The notes below the pieces were generated by a model. That model was not told the origin of the DNA. It ran no database searches and worked only from the letters and a program-made list of their open reading frames with translations. The position numbers and the translations under genes were made by a program. Positions 9,117 through 17,529 of a stretch of 64,000 nucleotides of DNA are shown piece by piece. Numbering within the stretch: the first letter of the stretch is position 1; each line of letters opens with the position of its first letter. Source of the stretch: Phycisphaeraceae bacterium (lineage in GTDB: Bacteria; Planctomycetota; Phycisphaerae; Phycisphaerales; Phycisphaeraceae); assembly GCA_029260595.1 (NCBI GenBank), contig JAJDCY010000011.1, positions 48,707 to 112,706 on the forward strand. Direction: 5' to 3'.

Positions 9117-11948
9117 CTAAACTTGTGCACTCTTAGGCCAGGTAAAACGGAAGCATGCGCCGCGCCCCTCGGATTCGAGCCAGACCTTGCCGCCCTGGCT
9201 TTCAATCGTTTTCCTGACCACCGCCAAGCCCATGCCGCTGCCTTCGACCTGGTCACGCGGGCGGAGCGTCTTGAACATGCCGAACACGCGATCATGATAC
9301 TTGGATTCGATGCCGGGGCCATCGTCAGATACGGCGAGTTCGACCCACTCGTCGCGCTCCTCGGCCGAGATCTCGACGCAGCCGGTGTCGCGGTCGTGGT
9401 GCTTGACGGCGTTCTGGATGAGGTTGCGCAGGACCAGCTCCAGCGGCGCGCGGTAGGCACGCAGGATGGGCAGGCGACCGGCCGCAACGACGGACATCCC
9501 GTCGGGCGGGGAGATCATCTGGGTGATGCCACCGATGAGGTCGGTGAGGTTGATCGTTTCAGCGTCGCCGAAGACGCGGCCTGCCCGTGAGTAGGCGAGC
9601 AGGTCGTCAAGCAGCGCCTCCATGCGTTCGACGCGCTGGTGCATCTTGAGCAGGTGTTCTTTGGTCGCTTGCGGGACAGAATCGCCGAGGTCTTCGACGA
9701 TCCATTGTGCGAGACTATCCAGGCCACGCAGCGGGGCTTTGAGGTCGTGCGAGGCGACGTAGGCGAACTGGTCGAGCTCGGCGTTGGAGCGCTCCAAGTC
9801 GGCGGCATATCGGTTAAGCCGATCTTCGGCTTGCTTGCGCTCGGTGATGTCGACAACCGCGCTGAGGACGGCGGGCCCGTCGGCCGTGTCGATCGGATTC
9901 AAGGCAATCTCAACAGGGAACTCGCTGCCGTCCTTGCGCAGGGCGTAGAGGTCTCGGCCCGAGCCCATCGCCCGCGCCTCGGGGTTCACGAAAAACCCGC
10001 GTCGGTAGGCCTCGTGCGACCCGCGGAATCGCTGCGGCACGAGGGCATCGACATTCATCCCCAGCAACTCCGCCCGGCGGTATCCGAACACCCGTTCCAT
10101 CTGATCGTTGACTAAAACGATCGCCCCGGAGTGGTCAACCATCATCAGCGCGGTCGGTGAAGCCGCGACCACACTTTCGAATCGTTCCTGCTCGCGCTTA
10201 CGCTCCGTGACATCCACACCCGCCGCCAGGAACCCCTGAAGCTGCCCGCCCAACCGTACGGCTGTCACGTTCAGCAGCACGGTGCGGCGCGTCCCGTCAC
10301 GGTGCACAAACTGCCACTCGAGCTCGTCGTAGGCACCGTGGCGCGCCCGCGCGACGAGGACATCAAACCCCTGAACGGTACGGCCGAGTGATTCAGACAG
10401 GTCACGCCCGCGGTGGGAGACCTCGACCGGGTCGTGCCACAGCATCGGCGACTCGCGCCCGACAACCTCCTCCGCGGTGTACCCGATCAGGCGCTGGGCG
10501 CCGGAGTTGAAGACCCGCACCGTGCCGTCCAGATCGGTCGCGATAATGGCTACGCGGTCGCTGGCGTCGAGCACGGCTTCGAGGCGCCGCTCAGCGGTTC
10601 TGCGCTCCTCGTTTTCGGATCTGAGCTTAGCGCGCTCGGCCTCGAGGTCCTGCGTGACGCTGAGGATCATCTTCGAGCGTGCGCGCAGCTCGGAGGCGCG
10701 GTCGTTTGCGGCCTCCTCGGCGATACGGTGCTCCTCGGCCAAGCGGCGCAGCGCATGGTTGACGTCCGTCAGTTCATCCGTGCGCTCGACGACCAACTGC
10801 GCAACGCGGGCGGACTCGCTGGAGACGCGGTGCACGAACACGCCTGCCAGCGCGGCCGCGGCGAAGCCGACGCCGAGGGTCGCCTCCGGCCAGCGCGTGG
10901 TTTTGCCCGCGAGATACCCGTGCGTCGGGAGCACGACGGCTGAGTACGACTTGTCGGCCAGCTCGAATCGCCGCTCGTGATAGACGCCTCCAGGCGCCCG
11001 GCTGACGACTGCGGACAGGGCCATCGGCCCGTCAGACCGCCGCCCGCGGCGGGGTGCGTAGATGGGGGCGGGGTCGCTGCCATCGGTCGTGTCGTAGAGG
11101 TGGAACTGAAGCCCGTCGGCCCACGGCTGCGCCATCGCAGCCTGTTGGATCAGGCCATCAATCAGCACAACCGACGTGACGAACCCCTCGAGGTTTGTGC
11201 GGCGCTGCTCCACCGTCTGGCGCGGCGCGCCGGTGCGGTAGATCGGCAGGAACAGGATAATGTGATGGCGCCGCTCGCGGCGGTCGGCTGAGACACGGAA
11301 CAGCGAGATGCGCTCGCTGGCGATCATGTGGCCGGTGTCGCGTGCGCGGTGCATGACCCGCAAACGCTGCGGGTCCGAACCGTGGTCATACCCCAGCGCG
11401 ACTCGGTTGGACTCAAGCGGTTCCGTGAACAAGACCGGGAAGTACTCCTCCCCCTCGGCGAGTTCGTCGGTAGGCACCAACGCCCCGTGGTTGTCAACCC
11501 GCATGATCGGGCCGGCCTGGCCCCCATACGCGCCGAGCGCTCGCTCGAACTCGGGGCGATCGGCAGCAGAGACGCGGGGCGTCCACTCGACACTGAGCAG
11601 GAAGGGGTATGCCGCAAGCAGGGGTTTCGTGAACAGCGCGAATCGGTCGCGGCCGACCTCGCGCGTCGCGGCGTAGAACGCCTCGAGTGCGATCAGGGCC
11701 TCGGTACTCTTGGAGAACTCGTGCTGGACGGCTGTGACCCGCTCCTGCGCCTCGCGCCGAAACTGCTCGGCCGCGTACCGCCGCTCTTGGCCCGCGAGGG
11801 CCTGGTAGACGAGCACCGACAGCGCAATACCCGCGATAACCACCAGCGACACCAACAATCCGCGCCTGCGCCCGGCTTGACCGGGTGGTGTCGCCGCGCC
11901 GCGGTCGTCCGGCATCGTCGGCTGGTCCTTTCCAGCAGTGCTCGTCAT
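9117..11948 (-). CDS. CHASE-PAS-PAS sensor histidine kinase
   Basis: A 943-aa membrane kinase. TM1 (~31-50) and a periplasmic CHASE domain (~60-290) come first; TM2 (ATLGVGFAAAALAGVFV) precedes a coiled coil. Two PAS domains follow (LDASDRVAIIATDLDGTVR and VAASPTALMMVDHSG). The HisKA box is YVASHDLKAPLRGL, and the HATPase has NLIQNAVKHH, DDGPGIE and GSGMGLAVV. CHASE domains bind small ligands such as cytokinins in plants. ATG 11948 is chosen because it starts 7 bp after the upstream stop; an ATG at 11987 would overlap that gene. Composition is strand-balanced, unlike flanking blocks. Confidence 0.92.
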   Translation of the reverse strand: MTSTAGKDQPTMPDDRGAATPPGQAGRRRGLLVSLVVIAGIALSVLVYQALAGQERRYAAEQFRREAQERVTAVQHEFSKSTEALIALEAFYAATREVGRDRFALFTKPLLAAYPFLLSVEWTPRVSAADRPEFERALGAYGGQAGPIMRVDNHGALVPTDELAEGEEYFPVLFTEPLESNRVALGYDHGSDPQRLRVMHRARDTGHMIASERISLFRVSADRRERRHHIILFLPIYRTGAPRQTVEQRRTNLEGFVTSVVLIDGLIQQAAMAQPWADGLQFHLYDTTDGSDPAPIYAPRRGRRSDGPMALSAVVSRAPGGVYHERRFELADKSYSAVVLPTHGYLAGKTTRWPEATLGVGFAAAALAGVFVHRVSSESARVAQLVVERTDELTDVNHALRRLAEEHRIAEEAANDRASELRARSKMILSVTQDLEAERAKLRSENEERRTAERRLEAVLDASDRVAIIATDLDGTVRVFNSGAQRLIGYTAEEVVGRESPMLWHDPVEVSHRGRDLSESLGRTVQGFDVLVARARHGAYDELEWQFVHRDGTRRTVLLNVTAVRLGGQLQGFLAAGVDVTERKREQERFESVVAASPTALMMVDHSGAIVLVNDQMERVFGYRRAELLGMNVDALVPQRFRGSHEAYRRGFFVNPEARAMGSGRDLYALRKDGSEFPVEIALNPIDTADGPAVLSAVVDITERKQAEDRLNRYAADLERSNAELDQFAYVASHDLKAPLRGLDSLAQWIVEDLGDSVPQATKEHLLKMHQRVERMEALLDDLLAYSRAGRVFGDAETINLTDLIGGITQMISPPDGMSVVAAGRLPILRAYRAPLELVLRNLIQNAVKHHDRDTGCVEISAEERDEWVELAVSDDGPGIESKYHDRVFGMFKTLRPRDQVEGSGMGLAVVRKTIESQGGKVWLESEGRGACFRFTWPKSAQV

Positions 11949-11955
11949 GGTGCGG

Positions 11956-12576
11956 CTATACCGACTCCATCGCGCCATCGGTGTCATCGGAATCGGCGTA
12001 TCGCGGCGGCTCGCCCAGGCGCTTGAGCAGAGCGTCTACCTCCTGCTTCAGCTCAATGACGCGCGACTCGCGACCGGTCACTACCCGTGTGAAGGACTCG
12101 AGGTCGCAGTTGGTGTCCTCCAACTGCTTCGTCCGGACGTTGAGCGTTTCCTGTGACCGGCGCCGCTCGTCAACCTCGAGTTCCAAGTCACGATTCACCT
12201 GCGCCAGCCCGGGCAGGGCCAGCGCCTGTGGCACAATCGGGATCAACGCTAACACGGTGGCCCATGAGACAATCGCTGTGACGGCTTTGACCAGTGCAGA
12301 CACGCGGTAAACCGGGTACCAGAAGATCACGGCTTCGATCAGGTGAACGGTGCCGCAAGACAGGATGAACGCCCCGAACAACACGAAGACGGTCGTGAAG
12401 GGAACGTCTTTGCGCTTGCGGATGAAGTACCAGAGGACGCAGGGGATGGCGACGTAGGCACCGAAGACCAGGACATCGGAGATGATGTGTACCCAGCCGT
12501 GTGGGGCGGTCCACCGGCCACAATTCCAGCGTGCGGGAAAATCGGCCGCGTCGAAGAGGTTTTTCAGCCACTGCAT
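11956..12576 (-). CDS. Ethylene-receptor-type (EBD) membrane sensor without kinase domain
   Basis: A 206-aa protein with three predicted TM helices (~30-52, 58-80, 90-115) and a cytoplasmic coiled coil (~130-190). The TM region aligns without gaps to the ethylene-binding domain of plant ETR1 and cyanobacterial homologues. Asp34, Tyr41, Ile44-Pro45, Ile71, Cys74 and His78 correspond to ETR1 D25, Y32, I35-P36, I62, C65 and H69; Cys and His hold the Cu(I) that binds ethylene. Unlike most bacterial members it carries no GAF or kinase domain and ends in a kinase-linker-like coiled coil (LIRLG-type, ELKQEVDALLKRLG). It is first in the operon with a separate kinase. Confidence 0.88.
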   Translation of the reverse strand: MQWLKNLFDAADFPARWNCGRWTAPHGWVHIISDVLVFGAYVAIPCVLWYFIRKRKDVPFTTVFVLFGAFILSCGTVHLIEAVIFWYPVYRVSALVKAVTAIVSWATVLALIPIVPQALALPGLAQVNRDLELEVDERRRSQETLNVRTKQLEDTNCDLESFTRVVTGRESRVIELKQEVDALLKRLGEPPRYADSDDTDGAMESV

Positions 12577-12801
12577 GATCGATCCCCGGTGATGCGATCG
12601 TTATTGGTGCGGCCGCGTGGCGCCTTGATGTTTGGCGTCGGCGGGTCGCGGGTTGCCTCCGGGCATTGTTATCGACATGGCGGGCGTGTCCAGTCCAAAA
12701 ACCTACTTACTTTTTAGTCTGAGATGTTTTTAGGGGTGGAGAGTCGTGCGAGGGTGTCAAGTACATGGCACCGACCGACGGTGGTGGGAGCGGCATCGGA
12801 C

Positions 12802-12835
12802 GGGCGAACACTAATCGGCGAGTAAGCGGTGGCAC
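12802..12835 (-). repeat. Degenerate REP palindrome, GTGCCACTGCTTG type
   Basis: Read on the minus strand it is GTGCCACCGCTTACTCG followed by CCGATTAGTGTTCGCCC. It aligns with the intact copies at 26250-26285 and 28434-28467 but has several mismatches in the stem. Confidence 0.5.
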
Positions 12836-12853
12836 CCGAGCTGGGGGTGGCGA

Positions 12854-13349
12854 TTAGTCTTTGGACGCCCAGAGCCACCGGTTGTGGTCGATGGGGCGGC
12901 GTTCGGGGATGGTGATGCGCCACCAGGCGTTTTTGATGACGTTGCAGGTGTATGCTCGTGCGCGTAGGAACTCGAGGCATTCAGTTTCGAGCTCGGCGGA
13001 GTGAGTCTCGATCAAGAGGTCGACGTGTTGTGTGGCGAGGAGGTTCTCGGCGCTGCGCAGAACGTCGGTCTCGAAGCCGTCGACGTCGATCTTGACAAAG
13101 CCACGCGCGTCGGGCGGGATGTCGAACGAATCGAGTGAAACGGAATCGTGTTGGTCGGGTCGGGCGCTGATGAATGTTTGCAGGAGGGTGATGCGCGGGT
13201 CATCGGCGAGTTCATTGGTGGCGCAGGTTCAGCCAGAGTGTAAGCCCGCGGAACAAGCCGATACGGATGCGGCAGGGGCGTCGCTGGTCTTTGACAAGGC
13301 AGCGTTTGATCCACGAGAAAGGTCGGAACCGGATGTTGTTGATGTTCAT
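12854..13349 (-). pseudogene. FkbM-family methyltransferase remnant with internal deletion
   Basis: ATG 13349 opens a frame MNINNIRFRPFSWIKRCL...LFRGLTLWLNLRHQ that stops at about 13213; this is the N-terminus typical of FkbM-like methyltransferases. In another frame, from there to the stop at 12854, lies the C-terminal part, including GFVKIDVDGFETDVLRSAE, LIETHSAELE and a Trp-rich end. The central AdoMet-binding section is absent and the two halves are in different frames. The gene is therefore dead by deletion. It starts 9 bp after the cysteine desulfurase stop. Confidence 0.75.
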
Positions 13350-13357
13350 GATGTGGG

Positions 13358-14569
13358 TCAGGCGGTGAGTTGGTCGAGGGCGTTGAGCAGAGCGTCGATG
13401 TCGTCGTTCGTGGTGAAGGGGCCGGGGCTGATGCGTAGTGTGCCGGACGGATAGGTATTGAGGCGGCGGTGTGTGTAGGGGGCGCAGTGCAGGCCGGGGC
13501 GGGTGGCGATGTCGAAGCTGTCGTCGAGTATGGAGGCGGCGTCGGAAGGTTCGAGTCCGTCGATGTTGATCGAGAGTGCGCCGACGCGGTGGGTGGCAGC
13601 GTCGGGGCCGGTTGGGCCGTAGATGGTGACGCGTCGGTTGTCGGCGAGGTGGTCGAGGATCAGTTGGATCATGGCGCGTTCGTGGTTGATCGCGGAGGCG
13701 GGGTCGGCGTCGGCGAGGTAGTCGAGTGCGCGGGCGAGTCCGGCGATGCCGACGGTGTTGGGTGTACCGCCTTCGAGGAAGTAGGGGTAGAGGGGCGGTT
13801 GTGTTGGCGTGGAGGAGTCGCCGCCTGTGCCGCCCTCTCGCCAGGGGCGGAGCGTGGGGACGTTGGTGTTTGGGTTGTCAGGTTGTGCGGGTTGTGGGCA
13901 GCGGTCGCCGACGTAGAGGCCGCCTGTGCCGGTTGGGCCGAGCAGCGACTTGTGGCCGGGGAAGGCGAGCAGGTCGATGTGCATTTTTTCGATGGAGACG
14001 GGCAGAGCACCGGCAGTTTGTGCGGCGTCCAGACAGAACAGGACGTTGTGCTTTCGTGCGATCGCGCCGACGGCGGCGGCATCCTGGACCGTGCCAAGCA
14101 CGTTGGAGGCGTGAGTCATCACGATCATGCGCGTGGCGGGAGTGATGGCGGCTTCGATGGCGGCCGGGTCGACAATGCCTTCGGTGTCGCAATCCACTCG
14201 GGTGAGATCGACGTATTGCGCGTCAGCGAGAGCCTGAAGCGGGCGGCTAACCGAGTTGTGTTCGAGGTTGGTGGTGATGACGTGGTCGCGGGTGGCCGTG
14301 TCGGTAACGGGCGCACCGAGCACACCTTTGATAGCCATATTGAGTGCGTCGGTGCAGTTCAGAGCGAAGACGACCCGGTTGTGGTCGGGCGCATCGAAGA
14401 GTTTGGCGAGCTGGAGCCGGGTGTCGTCGAGCATGCGCTCGGCGGCGACGGCCATGCGGTGACCGGCGCGGCCGGGGTTCGCGGCATGATTGGCGAGGAA
14501 GTCGGCCATAGCGTCCCCAACGCCGGGCGCCTTGGGGAAACTGGTTGCGGCGTTATCGAAGTAGATCAC
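13358..14569 (-). CDS. Class V aminotransferase-fold cysteine desulfurase
   Basis: A 403-aa PLP enzyme of the NifS/SufS/CsdA superfamily. The opening MIYFDNAATSFPK, PLP lysine in AFPGHKSLLGPTGTGG, and the catalytic-cysteine loop RPGLHCAPYTHRRL are all present. Cysteine desulfurases strip sulfur from cysteine as an enzyme persulfide and pass it to carriers. At the 3' end of the SAM-riboswitch cluster with a MoeB/ThiF and a GG-tailed carrier, it is the natural sulfur donor for thiocarboxylate formation. A ~30-residue loop (PNTNVPTLRPWREGG onward) lies before the PYFLEGGTPN segment, as in the shorter NifS-like subgroup. Confidence 0.88.
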   Translation of the reverse strand: MIYFDNAATSFPKAPGVGDAMADFLANHAANPGRAGHRMAVAAERMLDDTRLQLAKLFDAPDHNRVVFALNCTDALNMAIKGVLGAPVTDTATRDHVITTNLEHNSVSRPLQALADAQYVDLTRVDCDTEGIVDPAAIEAAITPATRMIVMTHASNVLGTVQDAAAVGAIARKHNVLFCLDAAQTAGALPVSIEKMHIDLLAFPGHKSLLGPTGTGGLYVGDRCPQPAQPDNPNTNVPTLRPWREGGTGGDSSTPTQPPLYPYFLEGGTPNTVGIAGLARALDYLADADPASAINHERAMIQLILDHLADNRRVTIYGPTGPDAATHRVGALSINIDGLEPSDAASILDDSFDIATRPGLHCAPYTHRRLNTYPSGTLRISPGPFTTNDDIDALLNALDQLTA

Positions 14570-14602
14570 GTGGGAGGTCTTTCAATTAACGAGATGGGTG
14601 GG

Positions 14603-15100
14603 TTAGACGCTGGGTAGCCCCTGGACTCTGCGCCACGCGCTGAGTTGGCCCAGGTGAGTGGCTTCGTGCAGGAGCATCAGGTAGCCAAGTGCGAGGGCGA
14701 CGGTCGGCATAACGGTTTTCCAGCGGTCGAGGAGGACCGGGGCGTTGAGCGCGGCGGAGTCGGAGGCGGCAAGCGCGGATTTTACTTGGGCGTGGCCCTG
14801 CACGAACGCATCGACGAGTACTGCTTTCGTGGGGTATACGGACGCGTCGACGACGGGTTTGGATTGCATACCGAACGGGTGGTGCTTGGGGTCGTCAAAG
14901 GTTTGGCCTTGGATAAGGGCGACGATGACGGGGTGGTAGGCGTGTAAATGGCTAAGCACCCACGCCGGATGGTTCATGTTGGCTGCGGGCTGATGGGTCA
15001 TCTGCGCATCAGGGAGGTCGGCGACGAGGCGTTGCGCGTAGTCGTCATTATTGTCCCAGCTAAAAAGCAGTGCGTCGATCATGGTGGGCGCGTCGCTCAT
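14603..15100 (-). CDS. DinB-superfamily protein
   Basis: A 165-aa DinB/YfiT-type four-helix bundle. Metal-ligand histidines are visible in NHPAWVLSHLHAYH and in the C-terminal HEATHLGQLSAWRR. Family members include thiol transferases and bacillithiol S-transferases; many are uncharacterised. It sits 5 bp after a paralogue, with which it shares the NHPAWVLxHL and HLGQLSAWRR(V/A) segments, so the pair arose by tandem duplication. ATG 15100 was chosen because an extended frame upstream would overlap the paralogue's coding region. Confidence 0.85.
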   Translation of the reverse strand: MSDAPTMIDALLFSWDNNDDYAQRLVADLPDAQMTHQPAANMNHPAWVLSHLHAYHPVIVALIQGQTFDDPKHHPFGMQSKPVVDASVYPTKAVLVDAFVQGHAQVKSALAASDSAALNAPVLLDRWKTVMPTVALALGYLMLLHEATHLGQLSAWRRVQGLPSV

Positions 15101-15105
15101 GAGGG

Positions 15106-15594
15106 TTATGGTCCGACCCGCGGTAGCCCGAGCGCGCGGCGCCAGGCGGAGAGTTGACCCAGGTGGATCGCTTCGTGCGTTGTCGCGAAGAAGATCAAGG
15201 CCTGGCCGATGGTGGGTTGGATCTGGCGAATCATTTCGTTGGGCACCTCGGCGGCGAGCGTTGCGGGGTTGGCGGCGTCGAAGGCTTGGGCGAAGCGCGC
15301 GTGTTGTTGTTCGAGGGCGTCGAGTAGTTGTTGTTTGGGTGGGTAGGCGGTGCGGTCGGGTGTTGGTGTGGAGTTCATGCCGAAGAGTTTGTCCCAGCCG
15401 TCGGGGATTTCGGCGTCGAGCCCGAGCATGGAACAGCAGAATCCGGCGCTGGCGACGAGGTGGCCGAGGACCCATGCGGGGTGGTTGGCGCCGGGGAAGG
15501 GTTGGTTGGTGATATTTTCGTCGGGGACGTCGGCGACGAGTTGTTTGGCGTAGGCGAGTTGGAAGGCGTAGGAGCTTAGGGCGGGGTGTGGCAT
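15106..15594 (-). CDS. DinB-superfamily protein (tandem paralogue)
   Basis: A 162-aa DinB-type protein with NHPAWVLGHLVAS near the N-terminus and HEAIHLGQLSAWRRALGLP at the end, the three-histidine metal-site pattern of the family. The start at 15594 avoids 21 residues that would otherwise be read from a REP palindrome just upstream. Its place between the MoeB-like gene and the cysteine desulfurase suggests a thiol-related role, but this is inference. Confidence 0.85.
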   Translation of the reverse strand: MPHPALSSYAFQLAYAKQLVADVPDENITNQPFPGANHPAWVLGHLVASAGFCCSMLGLDAEIPDGWDKLFGMNSTPTPDRTAYPPKQQLLDALEQQHARFAQAFDAANPATLAAEVPNEMIRQIQPTIGQALIFFATTHEAIHLGQLSAWRRALGLPRVGP

Positions 15595-15628
15595 GGTGAG
15601 GATTTCTGTTTGGTGGGGGTGGTTTGGG

Positions 15629-15654
15629 CCACTGACAAGCGGAGTTGTCAGTGG
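15629..15654 (+). repeat. REP palindrome, CACTGACAAG type (copy 1)
   Basis: CCACTGACAA and TTGTCAGTGG arms around GCGGAG, followed by CACC. First of five near-identical copies between 15.6 and 25.0 kb, all in the same orientation. Confidence 0.8.
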
Positions 15655-15673
15655 CACCTGTCACCGATGGTTT

Positions 15674-16798
15674 TTAGGCACCGATGTATTTGGCATAGAT
15701 GTTCTTCGCGGTGTTGGGCTCTTTTGTGCCTTTGACGATGGCGCGGCCGTCGGTGAAGAGCGTCAGTTCGTAGTCGGTGCCGTTGTCTTTGATGTCTGCG
15801 CGGAGCATGAATTTGTTGGCGGTGACCTGGCCGTGCGCTTTTAGGCGGTTGGCGATTTCATCGAAGTCGAGCTTGCGACGGTTGGCGGGGTCGGCGGGTT
15901 GTTGTGAGAGTTGGACGGCGTTGCGGCCACAGAGTGTTGTGGTGGCGCTGGACCACTTGCCGTCGAGGTGTTCGAAGCTGCGTTGTTTGCAGCAGGGGCA
16001 TTCGGCGACGTCGTAGGCGCGGCGGACTTTGAACTGTTTGTAGGTGTTTTGCCAGGTGTCGATGGAGAGCATGGTGGGGCAGACGGCGTCGTAGTTGCCG
16101 GTGAGCACTTTGAGCGCTTCGTTGACCTGGTAGTTGGCGATGATCGAGACGACGGGGCCGAGCACGCCGGCGGTGTCGCAGGTTGGGTTCATTCCGGGGG
16201 GCGGTGCCTGTTCGAAGATGCAGCGCAGGCAGGGGGTGGCGGCGCCGGCTGTTTGCCAGGGTGGGGTGTTGGTGGCGCCGGGTATTGCGTGGGGGAGGAT
16301 GGCGTAGCTCATGCCGACGGTGCCGACGGCACCGCCGTAGATGTAGGGGATGGCGTGTTTGACGGCGACGTCGTTGACGAGGAAGCGTGTCTCGAAGTTG
16401 TCGACGCCGTCGATGAGGATGTCGGGGATGTCGGTGTCGCCGGCGCGGATGAGCTGCTCGATGTTTTTGTGGTTGATGTCGTCGACGATGGCGTCGACGC
16501 GGACTTGTGAGTTGATGGTGGCGAGTTTTCGTTTGGCGGCTTCGGCTTTGGGTATGCCGTCGCGGACATCGGTCTCGTCGAAGAGGACCTGTCGCTGGAG
16601 GTTGGTGAGTTCGATGAAGTCGCGGTCGGCGATGATGAGGTGCCCGACGCCGGCGCGTGCGAGCATGTTGGCGATGACAGTGCCGAGCGCGCCGCAGCCA
16701 ACGACGAAGGCGGTGGCGTCGGCGAGTTTTTGTTGGCCTTGCTCGCCGAATCCGGGGAGGAGCATCTGTCGGTGGTAGCGGTCTAGGTCGTGTGGCAT
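15674..16798 (-). CDS. MoeB/ThiF-type E1-like adenylyltransferase
   Basis: A 374-aa E1-like enzyme that adenylates the C-terminal Gly-Gly of a small sulfur carrier. The N-terminal part has RYHRQMLLPGFG, nucleotide loop VVGCGALGT (34-39), ADRDFIELTNLQRQ and the catalytic-Asp segment IDGVDNFETR. CxxC pairs in PCLRCIF and CPCCK form the structural zinc site. A C-terminal ~70-residue extension replaces the rhodanese domain found in MoeZ. The GG-tailed MoaD/ThiS partner is encoded two genes upstream in the same operon, supporting a dedicated carrier-activation role. Confidence 0.93.
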   Translation of the reverse strand: MPHDLDRYHRQMLLPGFGEQGQQKLADATAFVVGCGALGTVIANMLARAGVGHLIIADRDFIELTNLQRQVLFDETDVRDGIPKAEAAKRKLATINSQVRVDAIVDDINHKNIEQLIRAGDTDIPDILIDGVDNFETRFLVNDVAVKHAIPYIYGGAVGTVGMSYAILPHAIPGATNTPPWQTAGAATPCLRCIFEQAPPPGMNPTCDTAGVLGPVVSIIANYQVNEALKVLTGNYDAVCPTMLSIDTWQNTYKQFKVRRAYDVAECPCCKQRSFEHLDGKWSSATTTLCGRNAVQLSQQPADPANRRKLDFDEIANRLKAHGQVTANKFMLRADIKDNGTDYELTLFTDGRAIVKGTKEPNTAKNIYAKYIGA

Positions 16799-16822
16799 GG
16801 TGGGTTGGTTGGGTTGTTGGGA

Positions 16823-16849
16823 TGGTGAGCGGTGCCCACCCTACGGGGG
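16823..16849 (+). repeat. GGTGCCCACCCTACGGGG hairpin repeat
   Basis: GGTGAGCGGTGCCCACC followed by CTACGGGG, between the MoeB-like and NIL genes. The same phrase recurs at 17502-17529 and 19212-19237. Confidence 0.6.
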
Positions 16850-16851
16850 AG

Positions 16852-17115
16852 TTATCCGGCGACGAGGTCGCCGCCTTCTACGGGGTCTACTTTGACGCCG
16901 AGGTTGGTTAGGTATTGGATTGCGGCGGTGACGCGGTCTTCTTTTCCGGTGAAGAGGACGGCCATGATTCCGATGTCTTTTTGGACGCTGGCCTGTCGGA
17001 TGTCGAATGCGACGTCGGGGAACTCGACGGTCATCTTCCAGAGGCAGGGTTCGTTCTGGTGGCCGCCTTCGAAGGTTAGCCAGCATTTTTGTTGTGTGTT
17101 GGTTGTGTTGGTCAT
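16852..17115 (-). CDS. NIL-domain protein
   Basis: An 87-aa protein consisting of one NIL domain, the ferredoxin-like fold found at the C-terminus of the methionine transporter ATPase MetN and in proteins of alternative homocysteine synthesis. Typical features are WLTFEGGHQNEPCLWKM at the first strand and VQKDIGIMAVLFTG mid-domain. NIL domains are thought to sense or bind methionine or to deliver sulfur. Here the gene lies between the carrier protein and its adenylyltransferase behind a SAM riboswitch. ATG 17115 gives the compact domain. Confidence 0.87.
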   Translation of the reverse strand: MTNTTNTQQKCWLTFEGGHQNEPCLWKMTVEFPDVAFDIRQASVQKDIGIMAVLFTGKEDRVTAAIQYLTNLGVKVDPVEGGDLVAG

Positions 17116-17198
17116 GGTTGGGGTCTCGGTTTGGTGGGGCGCATTCTGGGGCACGCTGCGCTTAGCCCCAGGCACCCGACAGTGGTACCCGGAGGGAG

Positions 17199-17480
17199 TT
17201 AGCCGCCTGCGATGGCGGGGACGATGGAGAGTTCGTCGCCGGGTTTTACCGGGGTGTCGAGGTTATCCATGAAGCGTATGTCTTCGTCGTTGACGTAGAC
17301 GTTGATGAAGCGGTTGAGTTCGTCATCGCCCTTGAAGAGGCGCTTGCCGAAGTCGGGGAACTGTGTGTTGAGTGTAGCGAGTACCTGTTTGACGGAGTCG
17401 CCGGGGACGCTGATTTGTTCCTGGTCGCCGACCTGGGGTCGTAGGGCGGTGGGGATGAGGACGGTTACTGAGTCGGACAT
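17199..17480 (-). CDS. MoaD/ThiS-family sulfur carrier protein with C-terminal Gly-Gly
   Basis: A 93-aa beta-grasp ubiquitin-like protein ending in DELSIVPAIAGG. The free C-terminal Gly-Gly is the residue pair that MoeB/ThiF enzymes adenylate and cysteine desulfurases convert to a thiocarboxylate. FINVYVNDEDIRFMDNLDTPVKPGD is the standard MoaD/CysO-like core. No residues follow the GG, so no JAMM protease is needed for maturation. It begins 41 bp after the threonine-synthase-like gene, whose fold-type II PLP chemistry matches CysM, the partner of the CysO carrier in mycobacteria. Confidence 0.93.
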   Translation of the reverse strand: MSDSVTVLIPTALRPQVGDQEQISVPGDSVKQVLATLNTQFPDFGKRLFKGDDELNRFINVYVNDEDIRFMDNLDTPVKPGDELSIVPAIAGG

Positions 17481-17501
17481 TGTTGGGGCTCCGGTTGTTC
17501 G

Positions 17502-17529
17502 GGTGGTGGGCCGTGCCCACCCTACGGGG
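17502..17529 (+). repeat. GGTGCCCACCCTACGGGG hairpin repeat
   Basis: GGTGGTGGGCCGTGCCCACC followed by CTACGGGG, at the 3' end of the threonine-synthase-like gene and in the gap before the carrier gene. Confidence 0.6.

Noticed and set aside
14603..15664. 353-codon frame covering both DinB genes
   Set aside because: The first half is out of frame with the real upstream DinB gene; only the part from 15100 is coding.
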